Source: an uncultured Clostridia bacterium
Lineage (GTDB): Bacteria; Bacillota; Clostridia; Christensenellales; CAG-138
Direction of reading: 5' to 3'
NCBI GenBank assembly: GCA_947168855.1
Contig: CAMVNO010000005.1
Location: 24,439 to 88,438, forward strand
Length of the DNA: 64,000 nucleotides
The translations under genes and the position numbers were made by a program. Shown here in pieces: positions 27,775 through 35,640 of this stretch (positions are counted from its first letter, which is position 1; each line of letters opens with the position of its first letter). Below the pieces are notes generated by a model that was not told where the DNA came from, made no database searches, and was given only the letters and a program-made list of their open reading frames with translations.

Positions 27775-27980
27775 GGTCGATTCAGCCGATCGATGATCTC
27801 GCGCATCTTTGCTTTTTGACCTTCGGAGAGCATCGGGGAAAGCATGCGGTAGATCTCCTCCATCTTGCTTTCGGTCATCTCCCCGGTCTGCTTCTGCTCC
27901 GCGGTGAGCCGCATAAGCGTTTCCATCAGCTCATCGCTTGACTGTTTCCGGTAGTTCTCATACTGCTCGTTGATGTTCAT
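27768..27980 (-). CDS. Small hypothetical protein (70 aa)
   Basis: A charged helical protein, MNINEQYENYRKQSSDELMETLMRLTAEQKQTGEMTESKMEEIYRMLSPMLSEGQKAKMREIIDRLNRPI region, with no membrane segment and no known motif that I recognise. The ATG at 27980 has a near-perfect GGAGGTGA seven bases upstream, which supports translation. It is divergent from the next small gene and lies between two copies of the same repeat. Confidence 0.7.
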   Translation of the reverse strand: MNINEQYENYRKQSSDELMETLMRLTAEQKQTGEMTESKMEEIYRMLSPMLSEGQKAKMREIIDRLNRPI

Positions 27981-28059
27981 CTGTATCACCTCCGGATATC
28001 CTATGCGCCGCGCACCGAATTCGTGCACGCCGCATACCATGTTGCAAGGAGGAATTGCC

Positions 28060-28371
28060 ATGAACGTACAACCGCAACGAACCGGTCCGTCCCCACTGTC
28101 CTGCGCCGTCACGCTGGGCGAAGCCGTCCGCGACGAGCACGGACGCGCCGGCGTGGAAGCCTATGTCAAAGCGCTTTCGCCGCTTTTGCCGCGCGAGCTC
28201 ATCGATCAGCTTGCCTATCGGCTCAACGTTCCGATCCCCGCTCCGGCAGCGCCTCCCCAGCCTCCGCCGCCTCCGCCCGTGCAGCGGTCCCCGCAGCCGG
28301 ACATGGAAAAGCTCTTTCAGATGATGCGGCTCATGGAGCAGCTGCGTCCGAAGCCGCCCGTCGGGCAGTAA
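28060..28371 (+). CDS. Small hypothetical protein with a proline tract (103 aa)
   Basis: The ATG at 28060 follows AAGGAGG (28046-28052). The N-terminal half has a short folded-looking part (LGEAVRDEHGRAGVEAYVKALSPLLPRELIDQLAYRL), then a proline-rich linker (about 65-82) and a Met/Leu-rich helix MEKLFQMMRLMEQLRPKPP. It has no TM segment. It is divergent from the 70-residue gene with only 79 bp between starts, so they may be co-regulated. I do not recognise a family. Confidence 0.65.
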   Translation: MNVQPQRTGPSPLSCAVTLGEAVRDEHGRAGVEAYVKALSPLLPRELIDQLAYRLNVPIPAPAAPPQPPPPPPVQRSPQPDMEKLFQMMRLMEQLRPKPPVGQ

Positions 28372-28451
28372 TCGCCGCGAAAGGATCCTTCGTCGCCGCT
28401 GCGCGGCTTCTCGGGATGACACGGCGAGGTGCGGCATATGTCAGCCGGGAA

Positions 28452-28628
28452 GAGAACGGCGTCGCCGTTCGGCATTTGGGTCCGAGGAACAAACATCGCA
28501 TAAATCCGTAAAACCCGGCGACATGCGCGGCGGATTTTACACCTTGCGCCCTCTGCCGCTCGCATCATCCGCAGGATGGCAGGCAAAGGGCGAGAAAATG
28601 ATCCCGCCGAAAACCTGTATTTCGGCGA
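28452..28628. repeat. Interspersed repeat, copy B
   Basis: The partner of copy A at 27593-27774, in the same orientation. It is preceded by another repeat-like stretch (28380-28440). After it a strong hairpin ATCACGCGCC/GGCGCGTGAT (28638-28665) and ATCAAGA/TCTTGAT (28685-28701) follow. No gene is visible from 28372 to 28955. Confidence 0.75.
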
Positions 28629-28901
28629 ATACAGGAAATCACGCGCCGGGAACGCGGCGCGTGATTCCTTTGGGGGGAGAGTATATCAAGAATGATCTTG
28701 ATGCAAGGGATTTTCATCCTCTGCGATTACAGTATAACCGGTAGTTTTGTCAAAAACACGATAAAACTGTGAATGAAATGCAACTTTTCTACGAACAAAC
28801 TTTTTCCACGCGGCAAAACCGCCGAAAAAAGGCAGGAAACTGTATTTTTATGAAAATTTTTGTCTTTTTTTGAAAAAAGGGAAGAAATTTCCGAAAAAGT
28901 A

Positions 28902-28910
28902 TGGTAATAT
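28902..28910 (+). promoter_or_regulatory. Possible extended -10 promoter of hpf
   Basis: TGGTAATAT (28902-28910) fits an extended -10 element (TGn before TAATAT); no good -35 box is visible at 17 bp. The stretch upstream is rich in A-tracts. It lies 46 bp ahead of the hpf ATG. Confidence 0.45.
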
Positions 28911-28955
28911 ATAGATGACACGAACACAATACCCGTGTCAGAAGGAGTGGAACAT

Positions 28956-29477
28956 ATGCGTATTTCTATTTCCGGTAAGAACTTGGAGGTTTCCGACTAC
29001 ATGCGCGACGTCGCAGAGAAGAAACTTTCCAAACTGGATCGGTACTTCCCGCAGGACACAGAAGCACAGGTCACTCTCTCCGTCGAAAAGAACCGCCACA
29101 TCGTCGAGGTGACGATCCCGCATGAGGGTCGCATCATCCGCGGCGAGGAGGTCTCGGGCGATATGTATGCATCGCTCGACAACATCGTCGAAAAGCTCGA
29201 AAAGCAGATCGTACACAACCGCACGCGTCTCGCAAAGGGACTGCGTCAGGATGCATTCCGCGATCTTCCCGAAGAGTTCGACGAGGACGAAGAAGAAGGC
29301 CCGCGGATCGTCCGCGTGAAGCAGTTCTCCGTCAAGCCGATGAGCGAGGAGGAGGCCATGCTGCAGCTTGAGCTCTTAGGCCATGCCTTCTACGTTTTCC
29401 GCAACGTGGATACGAACGAGATCAACGTTCTTTATAAGCGTAAAGACGGCAACTTCGGTTTGATCGAGCCGTTGTAA
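28956..29477 (+). CDS. hpf: Long-form ribosome hibernation promoting factor
   Basis: A 173-residue HPF that dimerises 70S ribosomes into 100S particles in slow growth. The N-terminal RaiA/YfiA domain runs MRISISGKNLEVSDYMRDVAEKKLSKLDRYF... to about residue 100. After an acidic linker (EFDEDEEEGPRIVR) comes the C-terminal dimerisation domain VKQFSVKPMSEEEAMLQLELLGHAFYVFRNVDTNEINVLYKRKDGNFGLIEP. The ATG at 28956 has GAAGGAG 10 nt upstream; the in-frame ATG at 28935 is less likely. Confidence 0.96.
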   Translation: MRISISGKNLEVSDYMRDVAEKKLSKLDRYFPQDTEAQVTLSVEKNRHIVEVTIPHEGRIIRGEEVSGDMYASLDNIVEKLEKQIVHNRTRLAKGLRQDAFRDLPEEFDEDEEEGPRIVRVKQFSVKPMSEEEAMLQLELLGHAFYVFRNVDTNEINVLYKRKDGNFGLIEPL

Positions 29478-29487
29478 GTTTCACCCG

Positions 29488-29523
29488 AAAAAAGAGAGCA
29501 TCCGCAAGGATGCTCTCTTTTTC
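29488..29523. terminator. Bidirectional terminator between hpf and the LRR gene
   Basis: AAAAAGAGAGCATCC (29489-29503) and GGATGCTCTCTTTTT (29508-29522) with a GCAA loop. T-runs occur on both strands. Confidence 0.93.
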
Positions 29524-29539
29524 TGTGTTCGTGTGCGTC

Positions 29540-30748
29540 TTACGGCCATTCATAGAGGATTTCAACGCCGAAGCCGTTGTTGATCATGTCGTCGATCGCG
29601 AGCGACGCGTCGGTATCCTTCTGATCGAGCACGATCAGCTTCAGCTTCTTGCAGTCCTCCAGTTTATAATAATCGTGGAACAGGATCGGGCATGCCGAGA
29701 TGTCCAGCTTCTGAAGCGACTTGAAATTCTTGAAATACGACACGTCGCTGATGTTTGTTTTATTGACGCGAAGCGATTTGAGCTTCGGAAGCGAGGTCAG
29801 CGCCTTGATGTTCTTGAGCTTTTTATTGTAGCCGAGATGCAGATAGGTGAGCTTCGTGAGCGACGAAAGCGGCGCGACGTCCGTGATCGTAAGCCCGTAC
29901 AGAGAAAGCTCCGTGAGCTTGGTGAGCTTTCCGATCGACTCCAGCTCGTCATTGTCGAGATCGTTGTAGGAAAGGTTGAGCCTTGTCAGGTTTTTCAGAT
30001 TCTCGATCGGTTCGAGATCGCTGATCTCGTTGTGTCCGAGATGCAGATACGTCAGCGACGTCAGACTCTCAACCCAGTCGATGTCCTTGACCGCATTCCC
30101 CTTTCCGTTTTCGTTGCAGCGGCGAAGCTTCAGCGTTTTGAGCTTCGTGAGCTTACCGAGCGGCTCGTAATCGTCCAGATAGCAGTAATCCAGCGACAGC
30201 TCCTCAAGGTCCGGGCACAGCGCGACGAGATTTTCGACTTCCTCCGCCGTGATATGCCGAAGCTTGCTGCTCTTTCCGTTGATGCCGAGCTTGCTGCCGT
30301 CGATCTTTTTGGTCCCGCGCTTGACCGTCTTTCCGCCGAACTTGAACGAGTCCGGAACCTTGGTCGGCTGCGGCGTAGGCGTGGGCTTCGGCGTCGGGAT
30401 CTCCGTCGGCGCAGGCGTTTCTGTCAGACCCTCCGTGGGCGCCGCCGTCGGCTCTTCCGTGGGCGCCGAAGAAATCACCGGCAGCTCCGCCGTCGGACCC
30501 GGCGTTTCGATCGCGGCGACCGAAGTGCTTTCGGGCTCCTGCGTCTTTTCGGACACAGACGTCGGCGTACCGACCGCTTCAGGCGCAACACTTGCCTGCG
30601 CATCGGTCCGCGCGTCTCTGTTCGGTCGGATCACCTCAAACCAGAGCAGCACAAAGCCGCCGATCAGCGTCAGCACGATCGCAGCCGAACCGATCAGCAC
30701 GGCGACCGGAAGCGACATCTTCCTGCTTTTTTTCACTTGCTTCTCCAT
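29540..30748 (-). CDS. Membrane-anchored leucine-rich repeat protein
   Basis: A 402-residue protein with a basic start and one TM helix (about 12-34), then a low-complexity Thr/Pro/Glu linker (about 45-125) and an LRR domain (about 145-402). Repeats follow LxxLxxLxLxxNxIxDLxPLxxL, for example LTSLTYLHLGHNEISDLEPIENL and LTKLTYLHLGYNKKLKNIKAL, the short bacterial type seen in internalin-like proteins. There is no sorting motif, so it is held by the N-terminal helix with the repeats outside. It probably mediates protein or surface contact; partner unknown. GGGGGAGGGG precedes the ATG. Confidence 0.8.
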   Translation of the reverse strand: MEKQVKKSRKMSLPVAVLIGSAAIVLTLIGGFVLLWFEVIRPNRDARTDAQASVAPEAVGTPTSVSEKTQEPESTSVAAIETPGPTAELPVISSAPTEEPTAAPTEGLTETPAPTEIPTPKPTPTPQPTKVPDSFKFGGKTVKRGTKKIDGSKLGINGKSSKLRHITAEEVENLVALCPDLEELSLDYCYLDDYEPLGKLTKLKTLKLRRCNENGKGNAVKDIDWVESLTSLTYLHLGHNEISDLEPIENLKNLTRLNLSYNDLDNDELESIGKLTKLTELSLYGLTITDVAPLSSLTKLTYLHLGYNKKLKNIKALTSLPKLKSLRVNKTNISDVSYFKNFKSLQKLDISACPILFHDYYKLEDCKKLKLIVLDQKDTDASLAIDDMINNGFGVEILYEWP

Positions 30749-30847
30749 ACCCCTCCCCCTTTCGATCCATCAGGCAGTCTATATGTTGAATATACCATAT
30801 CCGCTTCAAAAAGAAAAGCGTTTGCCCGGCGATCTTTCCGGATCGCG

Positions 30848-31276
30848 CTATCCGCAAAGCCAGAATCCGACCAGCGGACCGAGGAAGATCGCAAGATAGA
30901 TCAGCGTGATCCACGGCTGATAGTCGACATAGAATTCCCGGAAGCTGAGACTCCACGGATGCTTGACGAGTACCCAGCCGACAAGGTCGAACACGATGCA
31001 GATGCCCGCCCAGATCGCGCCGGCAGTCAGCGCGTCGATCAGCGTCGGGCTTTCGAGTCCGCGCATATAGAGCCAGCCGAACAGTGAAAAGATCACGATG
31101 TTGTAGAGCGGATGCCACGGCTTGGTCTTTTCGTATCCCTCGCCCATGCCGGGACCGTCCTTCATGGATTTCATGTGCAGGACAGTGATGTTGAAGATCG
31201 TGTGCCCGATCCCGATCAGCGTCACCACGATATACGCAAGCCAGAACCAGAGCATCGACATGCCGAAATTTTGCAT
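30848..31276 (-). CDS. Small polytopic membrane protein (142 aa)
   Basis: Hydrophobic segments at about 8-30, 58-72, 82-106 and 120-141 suggest four TM helices. Conserved-looking segments are KTKPWHPLYNIVIFSLFGWLYMRG and HPWSLSFREFYVDYQPWITLIYLAIF. I do not recognise a named family. It is followed, 12 bp upstream on the same strand, by the C26 amidase gene, so the two may be co-transcribed. GGGAGG precedes the ATG. Confidence 0.65.
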   Translation of the reverse strand: MQNFGMSMLWFWLAYIVVTLIGIGHTIFNITVLHMKSMKDGPGMGEGYEKTKPWHPLYNIVIFSLFGWLYMRGLESPTLIDALTAGAIWAGICIVFDLVGWVLVKHPWSLSFREFYVDYQPWITLIYLAIFLGPLVGFWLCG

Positions 31277-31288
31277 AGACCCCTCCCG

Positions 31289-31993
31289 TTATCGAGCCGC
31301 GTTCACAAACGCCGCAAAAAGTTTTCTGCTGTTTTCATCCTTTTTGAAGAAGAACTCCGGATGCCATTGCACCGCCCAAACAAAGCGCTTATCGGGCGCA
31401 TAGACCGCCTCCGCGAGCCCATCCGGCGCGATCGCCATGGGCTGTAAGCACGGCGCAAGCGTTTTGATCGCCTGATGGTGGCAGCTGTTGACGCCGATCT
31501 CCTCTGCGCCCAGAAGCGGATACAGCGGCGCGTCCTTTATAAGCGAAACGAGATGCTCCGCGCGGTCGTACGGCGCCGCCATGCGGTGGTTCGTGTCCGA
31601 CGGATGCTCGGTAATAAGGTCCTGATAGAGCGTGCCGCCGAGATGCGCGTTCAGAATCTGCAAGCCCCGGCAGATGCCGAACACCGGTTTATCCGCATCC
31701 CAAAGGAGTCGCAAAAGCACGCCCTCCATCGCGTCGCGCTCGGGGCAGGTCTCCGCGCAGGTCGGCTTTTGTTCCTCGCCGTAGACGGACGGCGAAACGT
31801 CCTGCCCTCCCGCAATGAGAAAGCCGTCGAGCGTGTCGACAATGTGGGAAAGCGCCGCCTCGTCATCCGTCAAAGGCAGCATCACGGGCGCCGCGCCCGC
31901 CTGCTCCAATGCCTGAAAATATCCGGGCAGCATCCAATAGGAATCCCGCGCCCGATCGAACAGCGGCGTCACGCCGATCACCGGTTTTTGCAT
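31289..31993 (-). CDS. Gamma-glutamyl-gamma-aminobutyrate hydrolase-like amidase (C26)
   Basis: A 234-residue class I glutamine amidotransferase-like hydrolase of the PuuD/peptidase C26 type. The nucleophile Cys is in VFGICRGLQILNAHLGG; the catalytic His-Glu pair is in AVQWHPEFFF. DGFLIAGGQDVSPSVYGE fits the oxyanion region. The family cleaves gamma-glutamyl bonds such as that of gamma-glutamyl-GABA; the true substrate here cannot be assigned. The ATG follows GGAGGAAG and the prfB terminator lies immediately upstream. Confidence 0.88.
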   Translation of the reverse strand: MQKPVIGVTPLFDRARDSYWMLPGYFQALEQAGAAPVMLPLTDDEAALSHIVDTLDGFLIAGGQDVSPSVYGEEQKPTCAETCPERDAMEGVLLRLLWDADKPVFGICRGLQILNAHLGGTLYQDLITEHPSDTNHRMAAPYDRAEHLVSLIKDAPLYPLLGAEEIGVNSCHHQAIKTLAPCLQPMAIAPDGLAEAVYAPDKRFVWAVQWHPEFFFKKDENSRKLFAAFVNAAR

Positions 31994-32004
31994 ACTTCCT
32001 CCGC

Positions 32005-32030
32005 AAAAAAAGCGTTCCCGCAGGAACGCC
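32005..32030 (-). terminator. Intrinsic terminator after prfB
   Basis: On the minus strand GCGTTCC/GGAACGC (32029-32023 and 32018-32012) with a TGCG loop is followed by TTTTTTT. Confidence 0.9.
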
Positions 32031-32036
32031 CGTGTG

Positions 32037-33137
32037 TTAAGACATGGTCAGATATGCCGAGATGAACAGGTCGAGGTCGCCGTCCATGACCGCCTGAATG
32101 TTGCCGTTTTCGGCGCCGGTGCGGTGGTCCTTGACCAGTGTGTACGGCTGGAAGACGTACGAGCGGATCTGACTGCCCCACTCGATCTTCTTCATTTCGC
32201 CCTTGATCTCCTGCATCTGCTGTTCGCGCTCGCGCTCCTGCAATTCGAGCAGTTTACCTTTCAGGATGCGCATCGCCATTTCCTTGTTCTGAAGCTGAGA
32301 GCGCTCGTTCTGGCACTGCACGACGATGCCGGTCGCAAGGTGCGTGATGCGGATCGCGGAGCTGACCTTGTTGACGTTCTGTCCGCCCGCGCCGCCGGAG
32401 CGGTAGGTGTCCACGCGGATCTCGTCCGGCTCGATCTTGATGCTCGTGTCGTCGTCCTCAAAGATCGGCGTGACGTCGAGCGACGAGAACGAGGTGTGCC
32501 GCCGCGCGCTCGCGTCGAACGGCGAGATGCGCACGAGACGGTGCACGCCCTTTTCCGCCTTGAGATAGCCGTAGGCGTTTTCGCCCTCGACCTCGAACGT
32601 GACGGACTTGATGCCCGCTTCGTCGCCGTCCAGAAGGTCGAGCTCCTTCACCGTCCAGCCGCGCTTCTCGCAGTAGCGCGTGTACATGCGGTAGAGCATT
32701 TCGGTCCAGTCCTGCGCCTCCGTGCCGCCCGCGCCCGCGTGCAGCGACAGGATGGCGTTTGAGCTGTCGTACGGGCCTTTTAAGAGCATTTCGAGCCGCA
32801 AGGCAGTCATCTTCCCGTCGAACGCCTTAAGCTCGGATTTGAGCTCCTCAACGAGGCTCACGTCGTCCTCTTCCTCCGCCATCTCGATCAGCGTCTCGAT
32901 GTCCTCGCTCTGCCCGTCGAGCTTTGATAGCCGTTCGAGCTTGCTCTTGATCGCCTTCACGCGCGTCGAAACCTTGTTCGCGTTTTCGACGTCGTTCCAG
33001 AAATCGGTTTCCGCCATCTGCGCCTCGAGGGTCTTCAGTTCCTCTTCGAGCGCATCGGTGTTCATTTGTTTGTGCGCCAGCGCAAGCGTTTCATTCAGCG
33101 CGCCGAGCTGCATTTTGTATTCGTCCAGTACCAGCAT
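32037..33137 (-). CDS. prfB: Peptide chain release factor 2
   Basis: A 366-residue RF2 that ends translation at UGA and UAA. The UGA-specific SPF tripeptide lies in VRISPFDASARRHTSF and the peptidyl-hydrolysis motif in YRSGGAGGQNVNKV. The N-terminal helical domain starts MLVLDEYKMQLGALNE. The whole protein is in one frame: the in-frame UGA that forces a +1 frameshift near codon 26 in many bacteria is absent. The ATG has GGAGG upstream. Confidence 0.96.
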   Translation of the reverse strand: MLVLDEYKMQLGALNETLALAHKQMNTDALEEELKTLEAQMAETDFWNDVENANKVSTRVKAIKSKLERLSKLDGQSEDIETLIEMAEEEDDVSLVEELKSELKAFDGKMTALRLEMLLKGPYDSSNAILSLHAGAGGTEAQDWTEMLYRMYTRYCEKRGWTVKELDLLDGDEAGIKSVTFEVEGENAYGYLKAEKGVHRLVRISPFDASARRHTSFSSLDVTPIFEDDDTSIKIEPDEIRVDTYRSGGAGGQNVNKVSSAIRITHLATGIVVQCQNERSQLQNKEMAMRILKGKLLELQEREREQQMQEIKGEMKKIEWGSQIRSYVFQPYTLVKDHRTGAENGNIQAVMDGDLDLFISAYLTMS

Positions 33138-33150
33138 GGTTCCTCCGCTA

Positions 33151-33879
33151 TTATCGGATGATTTCGGGCTCGCCGTAATCCACGCCGAAGGTCTCGACGC
33201 GGATCGTGTCGATCACGACCGGCACAAGCGGCATATCATACATGCCCGTCTCGACCGTTGCGATCTTGTCCAGCACGTCAAAGCCCTCGGTCAGCATACC
33301 GAACGCCGCGTATTCGCCGTCCAGATGCGGCGCGTCCGCGTGCATGATGAAGAACTGCGATCCCGCGGAATCCGGAACCATCGTGCGTGCCATGGAGATG
33401 ACGCCGCGCTTGTGCTTGAGGTCGTTTTTGAAGCCGTTGGACGCAAACTCGCCCTTGATGGAATAGCCGGGACCGCCGCTGCCCATGCCGTCCGGATCGC
33501 CGCCCTGGATCATGAAGCCTGCGATGATGCGGTGGAAGGTCAGTCCGTCATAGAAGCCTTTGTTGGCAAGCGAGATAAAGTTCTTCACGGTGTTCGGCGC
33601 CACGTCCGGGTAAAGCTCCAGCTTCATCACGCCGCCGTCCTTCATGGTGATGGTTGCGATGGGATAGTTGTTCACAGTCGGTTCCTCCTCCGTTTTCTTG
33701 GGTTCTTCGGTCTCCGGTGCCTCGTTCTCCTTTGCGGGCTCGCCTTCGGTCGTTTCGACACCCGGCGCAGCGGGTTCGCCGTCGGTCTTGCTCGTATAGG
33801 TATTTGCGTAAGATTTGGTGCAGCCGATCGCCGCTATAAGAAGCAGCGCCGCCAGCAAAATGGTAATAAAGCGTTTCAT
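33151..33879 (-). CDS. Secreted cyclophilin-type peptidyl-prolyl isomerase lipoprotein
   Basis: A 242-residue lipoprotein. The signal peptide MKRFITILLAALLLIAAIGC ends in a lipobox cysteine, followed by a Glu/Pro/Thr-rich linker (about 25-72). The cyclophilin domain (about 75-235) contains FHRIIAGFMIQGGDP, GSQFFIMHADAPHLDGEYAAFG and the substrate residues expected of PpiA/PpiB. It probably assists folding of exported proteins at the outer face of the membrane. Start at 33879 follows AAGGAAG. prfB lies 14 bp downstream and the LysR gene just upstream. Confidence 0.92.
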   Translation of the reverse strand: MKRFITILLAALLLIAAIGCTKSYANTYTSKTDGEPAAPGVETTEGEPAKENEAPETEEPKKTEEEPTVNNYPIATITMKDGGVMKLELYPDVAPNTVKNFISLANKGFYDGLTFHRIIAGFMIQGGDPDGMGSGGPGYSIKGEFASNGFKNDLKHKRGVISMARTMVPDSAGSQFFIMHADAPHLDGEYAAFGMLTEGFDVLDKIATVETGMYDMPLVPVVIDTIRVETFGVDYGEPEIIR

Positions 33880-33880
33880 G

Positions 33881-34813
33881 TTATTCTTCCTTTCCGTTGT
33901 CCGGCGTTTCTGCCGGTTCCCGATATTCAAATCCGTACCGCTCCGAAAGCAGCAGCAGGAAATTGTTGACGATATATGAACGGTACTTGCGCTTCTGCGC
34001 GATCACCGTCATTGCGGGAACGAGCAGATCGTTGTCCCGTACGGTCTTTTCCGCCAGATCGCAAAAGCCCAGCTCCTCCATTGCGCTTTTCGGCGCGAGC
34101 GCGACCGCCTTGCCAGCTCTTGCCCAGTGCAGCGCGATCTGCATGCGCGTGCTGACAAACTTCGGCGAAAGCGCAAGCCCCTTTTCCCGGAACGCGTTCT
34201 GAAACGCCGGAAGACTGCGTTCCAGCATCGACAGCGGCAGCACGGAAAGCCGTTCAAACGAAGTCTCGTTCCCCGGTTCGTCCGTAAAAAACGCACCCGG
34301 CTTATATGCCGCGACCAGCGTATCCGGCCGCGTGAACAGGACCTCCAGGTTTTCCACGTCGCTTTTGATCGGCCGCACAAAGATCGCCTCGACCTTGCCG
34401 TCCTGCAGCTTCTTGAGAAGCTCGGGAAGCTCCGCTTCATAGACCTTGATCTCCGCATCCGGATATCGGTCCGCAAACGCCGTCAGCGCATCCATAAGCC
34501 TGTCGTTTTCAAACGACGATGTGATTCCGATCCGAAGCGTCCCCTTCGTGCCGCCGAAGCCGGACGCGATCTCGTTGCGTGCCTCGGTCTCGACCTCCAG
34601 CATCCACTTTGCTTTCTCGTAAAGGACCCGTCCCGCATCGGTCAGCTCCAGCCGCCGCGCGCCGCGGTGAAACAGCCGCGCGCCGTATGCGGTCTCGAGC
34701 GCCTTGATCTGATTGCTCAGCGCGGGCTGCGCGATCCGCAGTTTTCTCGACGCCGCCGTCAGACTGCCCTCCTCCGCAATGGTTACATAGTTTGCGTAGT
34801 ATGCGAGATTCAT
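33881..34813 (-). CDS. LysR-family transcriptional regulator
   Basis: A 310-residue regulator with the N-terminal winged helix-turn-helix YYANYVTIAEEGSLTAASRKLRIAQPALSNQIKALE, the dimer helix, and a periplasmic-binding-fold effector domain from about residue 92 (GTLRIGITSSFENDRLMDAL). Effector and targets are unknown. It ends 2 bp before the cyclophilin start, so both may share a transcript. The promoter overlaps the end of the RibU-like gene. Confidence 0.92.
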   Translation of the reverse strand: MNLAYYANYVTIAEEGSLTAASRKLRIAQPALSNQIKALETAYGARLFHRGARRLELTDAGRVLYEKAKWMLEVETEARNEIASGFGGTKGTLRIGITSSFENDRLMDALTAFADRYPDAEIKVYEAELPELLKKLQDGKVEAIFVRPIKSDVENLEVLFTRPDTLVAAYKPGAFFTDEPGNETSFERLSVLPLSMLERSLPAFQNAFREKGLALSPKFVSTRMQIALHWARAGKAVALAPKSAMEELGFCDLAEKTVRDNDLLVPAMTVIAQKRKYRSYIVNNFLLLLSERYGFEYREPAETPDNGKEE

Positions 34814-34843
34814 GCCGCTTCCCTCTCGTTCACGGTAAATATC

Positions 34844-34872
34844 AGTATAACAAATTTACATAGGATTATCAA
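34844..34872 (-). promoter_or_regulatory. Promoter of the LysR gene
   Basis: On the minus strand: TTGATA (34872-34867), a 17-bp spacer and TATACT (34849-34844). Its -35 box lies inside the last codons of the RibU-like gene. Confidence 0.65.
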
Positions 34873-35497
34873 GTGATTCCTCGGAATTTGTGCTCTCCGG
34901 CGCTTTCTTCCCTTCCTTCGGCATCAAAAGCTCCTTGCTCAGCACCGTGCGCGACAAAGGCTTATAGACGATCGCGGTTACGACCGTCGTCGCTGCGCCC
35001 TTGATCAGGTTGAACAGCGCAACCCAGCCCAAAAGCGGCGCCATTGCCGCCCGCGCTTCCTCATAGGTCGGAACACCGAAGAACAGCATGAAATTGAGAC
35101 TGCCGACAAAGTAGTTCATCGGGATCATCACGCCAATCTGCGTGAGCAGGAACACACCGAGCGAAATATAAGCGCGTACACGCGTCTTATTCTGATTGTA
35201 CAAAAGCGACGCCGCGACCGTCGGAATGCCCGTGGAGACGATGTTCATGATCAGTCCGATGTAATTCCAGTCGCCGGTAAAGACAGCGTTCAAAAGCGCT
35301 TTCAGCACCGCGATCGCAAAGCCGAACACGGGACCGAGCGAAAATCCGCCGAGCAGAACGGGAATGTCGGAAAACTCAAATTTCATCCAGCTGACCGCCG
35401 GGAAAAGCGGGAATTTCGGCCAGATCGAGAGAATGACCGCAAGCGCGGTCAAAAGCGACGCCTGTACCATGCGACGGATCGCATCATGTGATTTCAT
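34856..35497 (-). CDS. RibU-like S component of an ECF vitamin transporter
   Basis: A 213-residue membrane protein with about six TM helices. The segment ALAVILSIWPKFPLFPAVSWMKFEFSDIPVLLGGFSLGPVFGF matches the RibU riboflavin-binding S component layout, where a KxDFSDIP-like motif is typical. S components bind the vitamin and need the shared EcfA/A'/T module, which is not encoded in this window. No FMN riboswitch is visible in the 5' region. The ATG at 35497 follows AAGGAAGG. Confidence 0.8.
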   Translation of the reverse strand: MKSHDAIRRMVQASLLTALAVILSIWPKFPLFPAVSWMKFEFSDIPVLLGGFSLGPVFGFAIAVLKALLNAVFTGDWNYIGLIMNIVSTGIPTVAASLLYNQNKTRVRAYISLGVFLLTQIGVMIPMNYFVGSLNFMLFFGVPTYEEARAAMAPLLGWVALFNLIKGAATTVVTAIVYKPLSRTVLSKELLMPKEGKKAPESTNSEESLDNPM

Positions 35498-35526
35498 AGC
35501 AGTACCTTCCTTTGCGTGATACGCAG

Positions 35527-35555
35527 ATTGTAGCATACTCGCATTGCTATGTCAA
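35527..35555 (-). promoter_or_regulatory. Promoter of the RibU-like gene
   Basis: On the minus strand: TTGACA (35555-35550), a 17-bp spacer and TACAAT (35532-35527), 30 bp before the ATG. The AT-rich stretch 35556-35600 upstream contains nothing else recognisable. Confidence 0.85.
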
Positions 35556-35603
35556 TTTATTTATAATTGATATATGTATATCATTATAATTATATGCATA
35601 AAG

Positions 35604-35627
35604 AAAGGGACGGCTGCCCGTCCCTTT
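35604..35627 (-). terminator. Intrinsic terminator after pepF
   Basis: AAAGGGACGG (35604-35613) and CCGTCCCTTT (35618-35627) with a CTGC loop; on the minus strand it is followed by TTTCTTTATG. Confidence 0.85.
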
Positions 35628-35640
35628 GATCCGATCATGC

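Noticed and set aside
27550..28586. Similar short reading frames on the minus strand in the two repeat copies (KIRRACRR...PNG-AVL)
   Set aside because: The likeness comes from the repeat itself; frames are short, start in different places and have no ribosome site.
35498..35640. FMN riboswitch ahead of the RibU-like gene
   Set aside because: The promoter lies 30 bp before the ATG, leaving no room for an aptamer.
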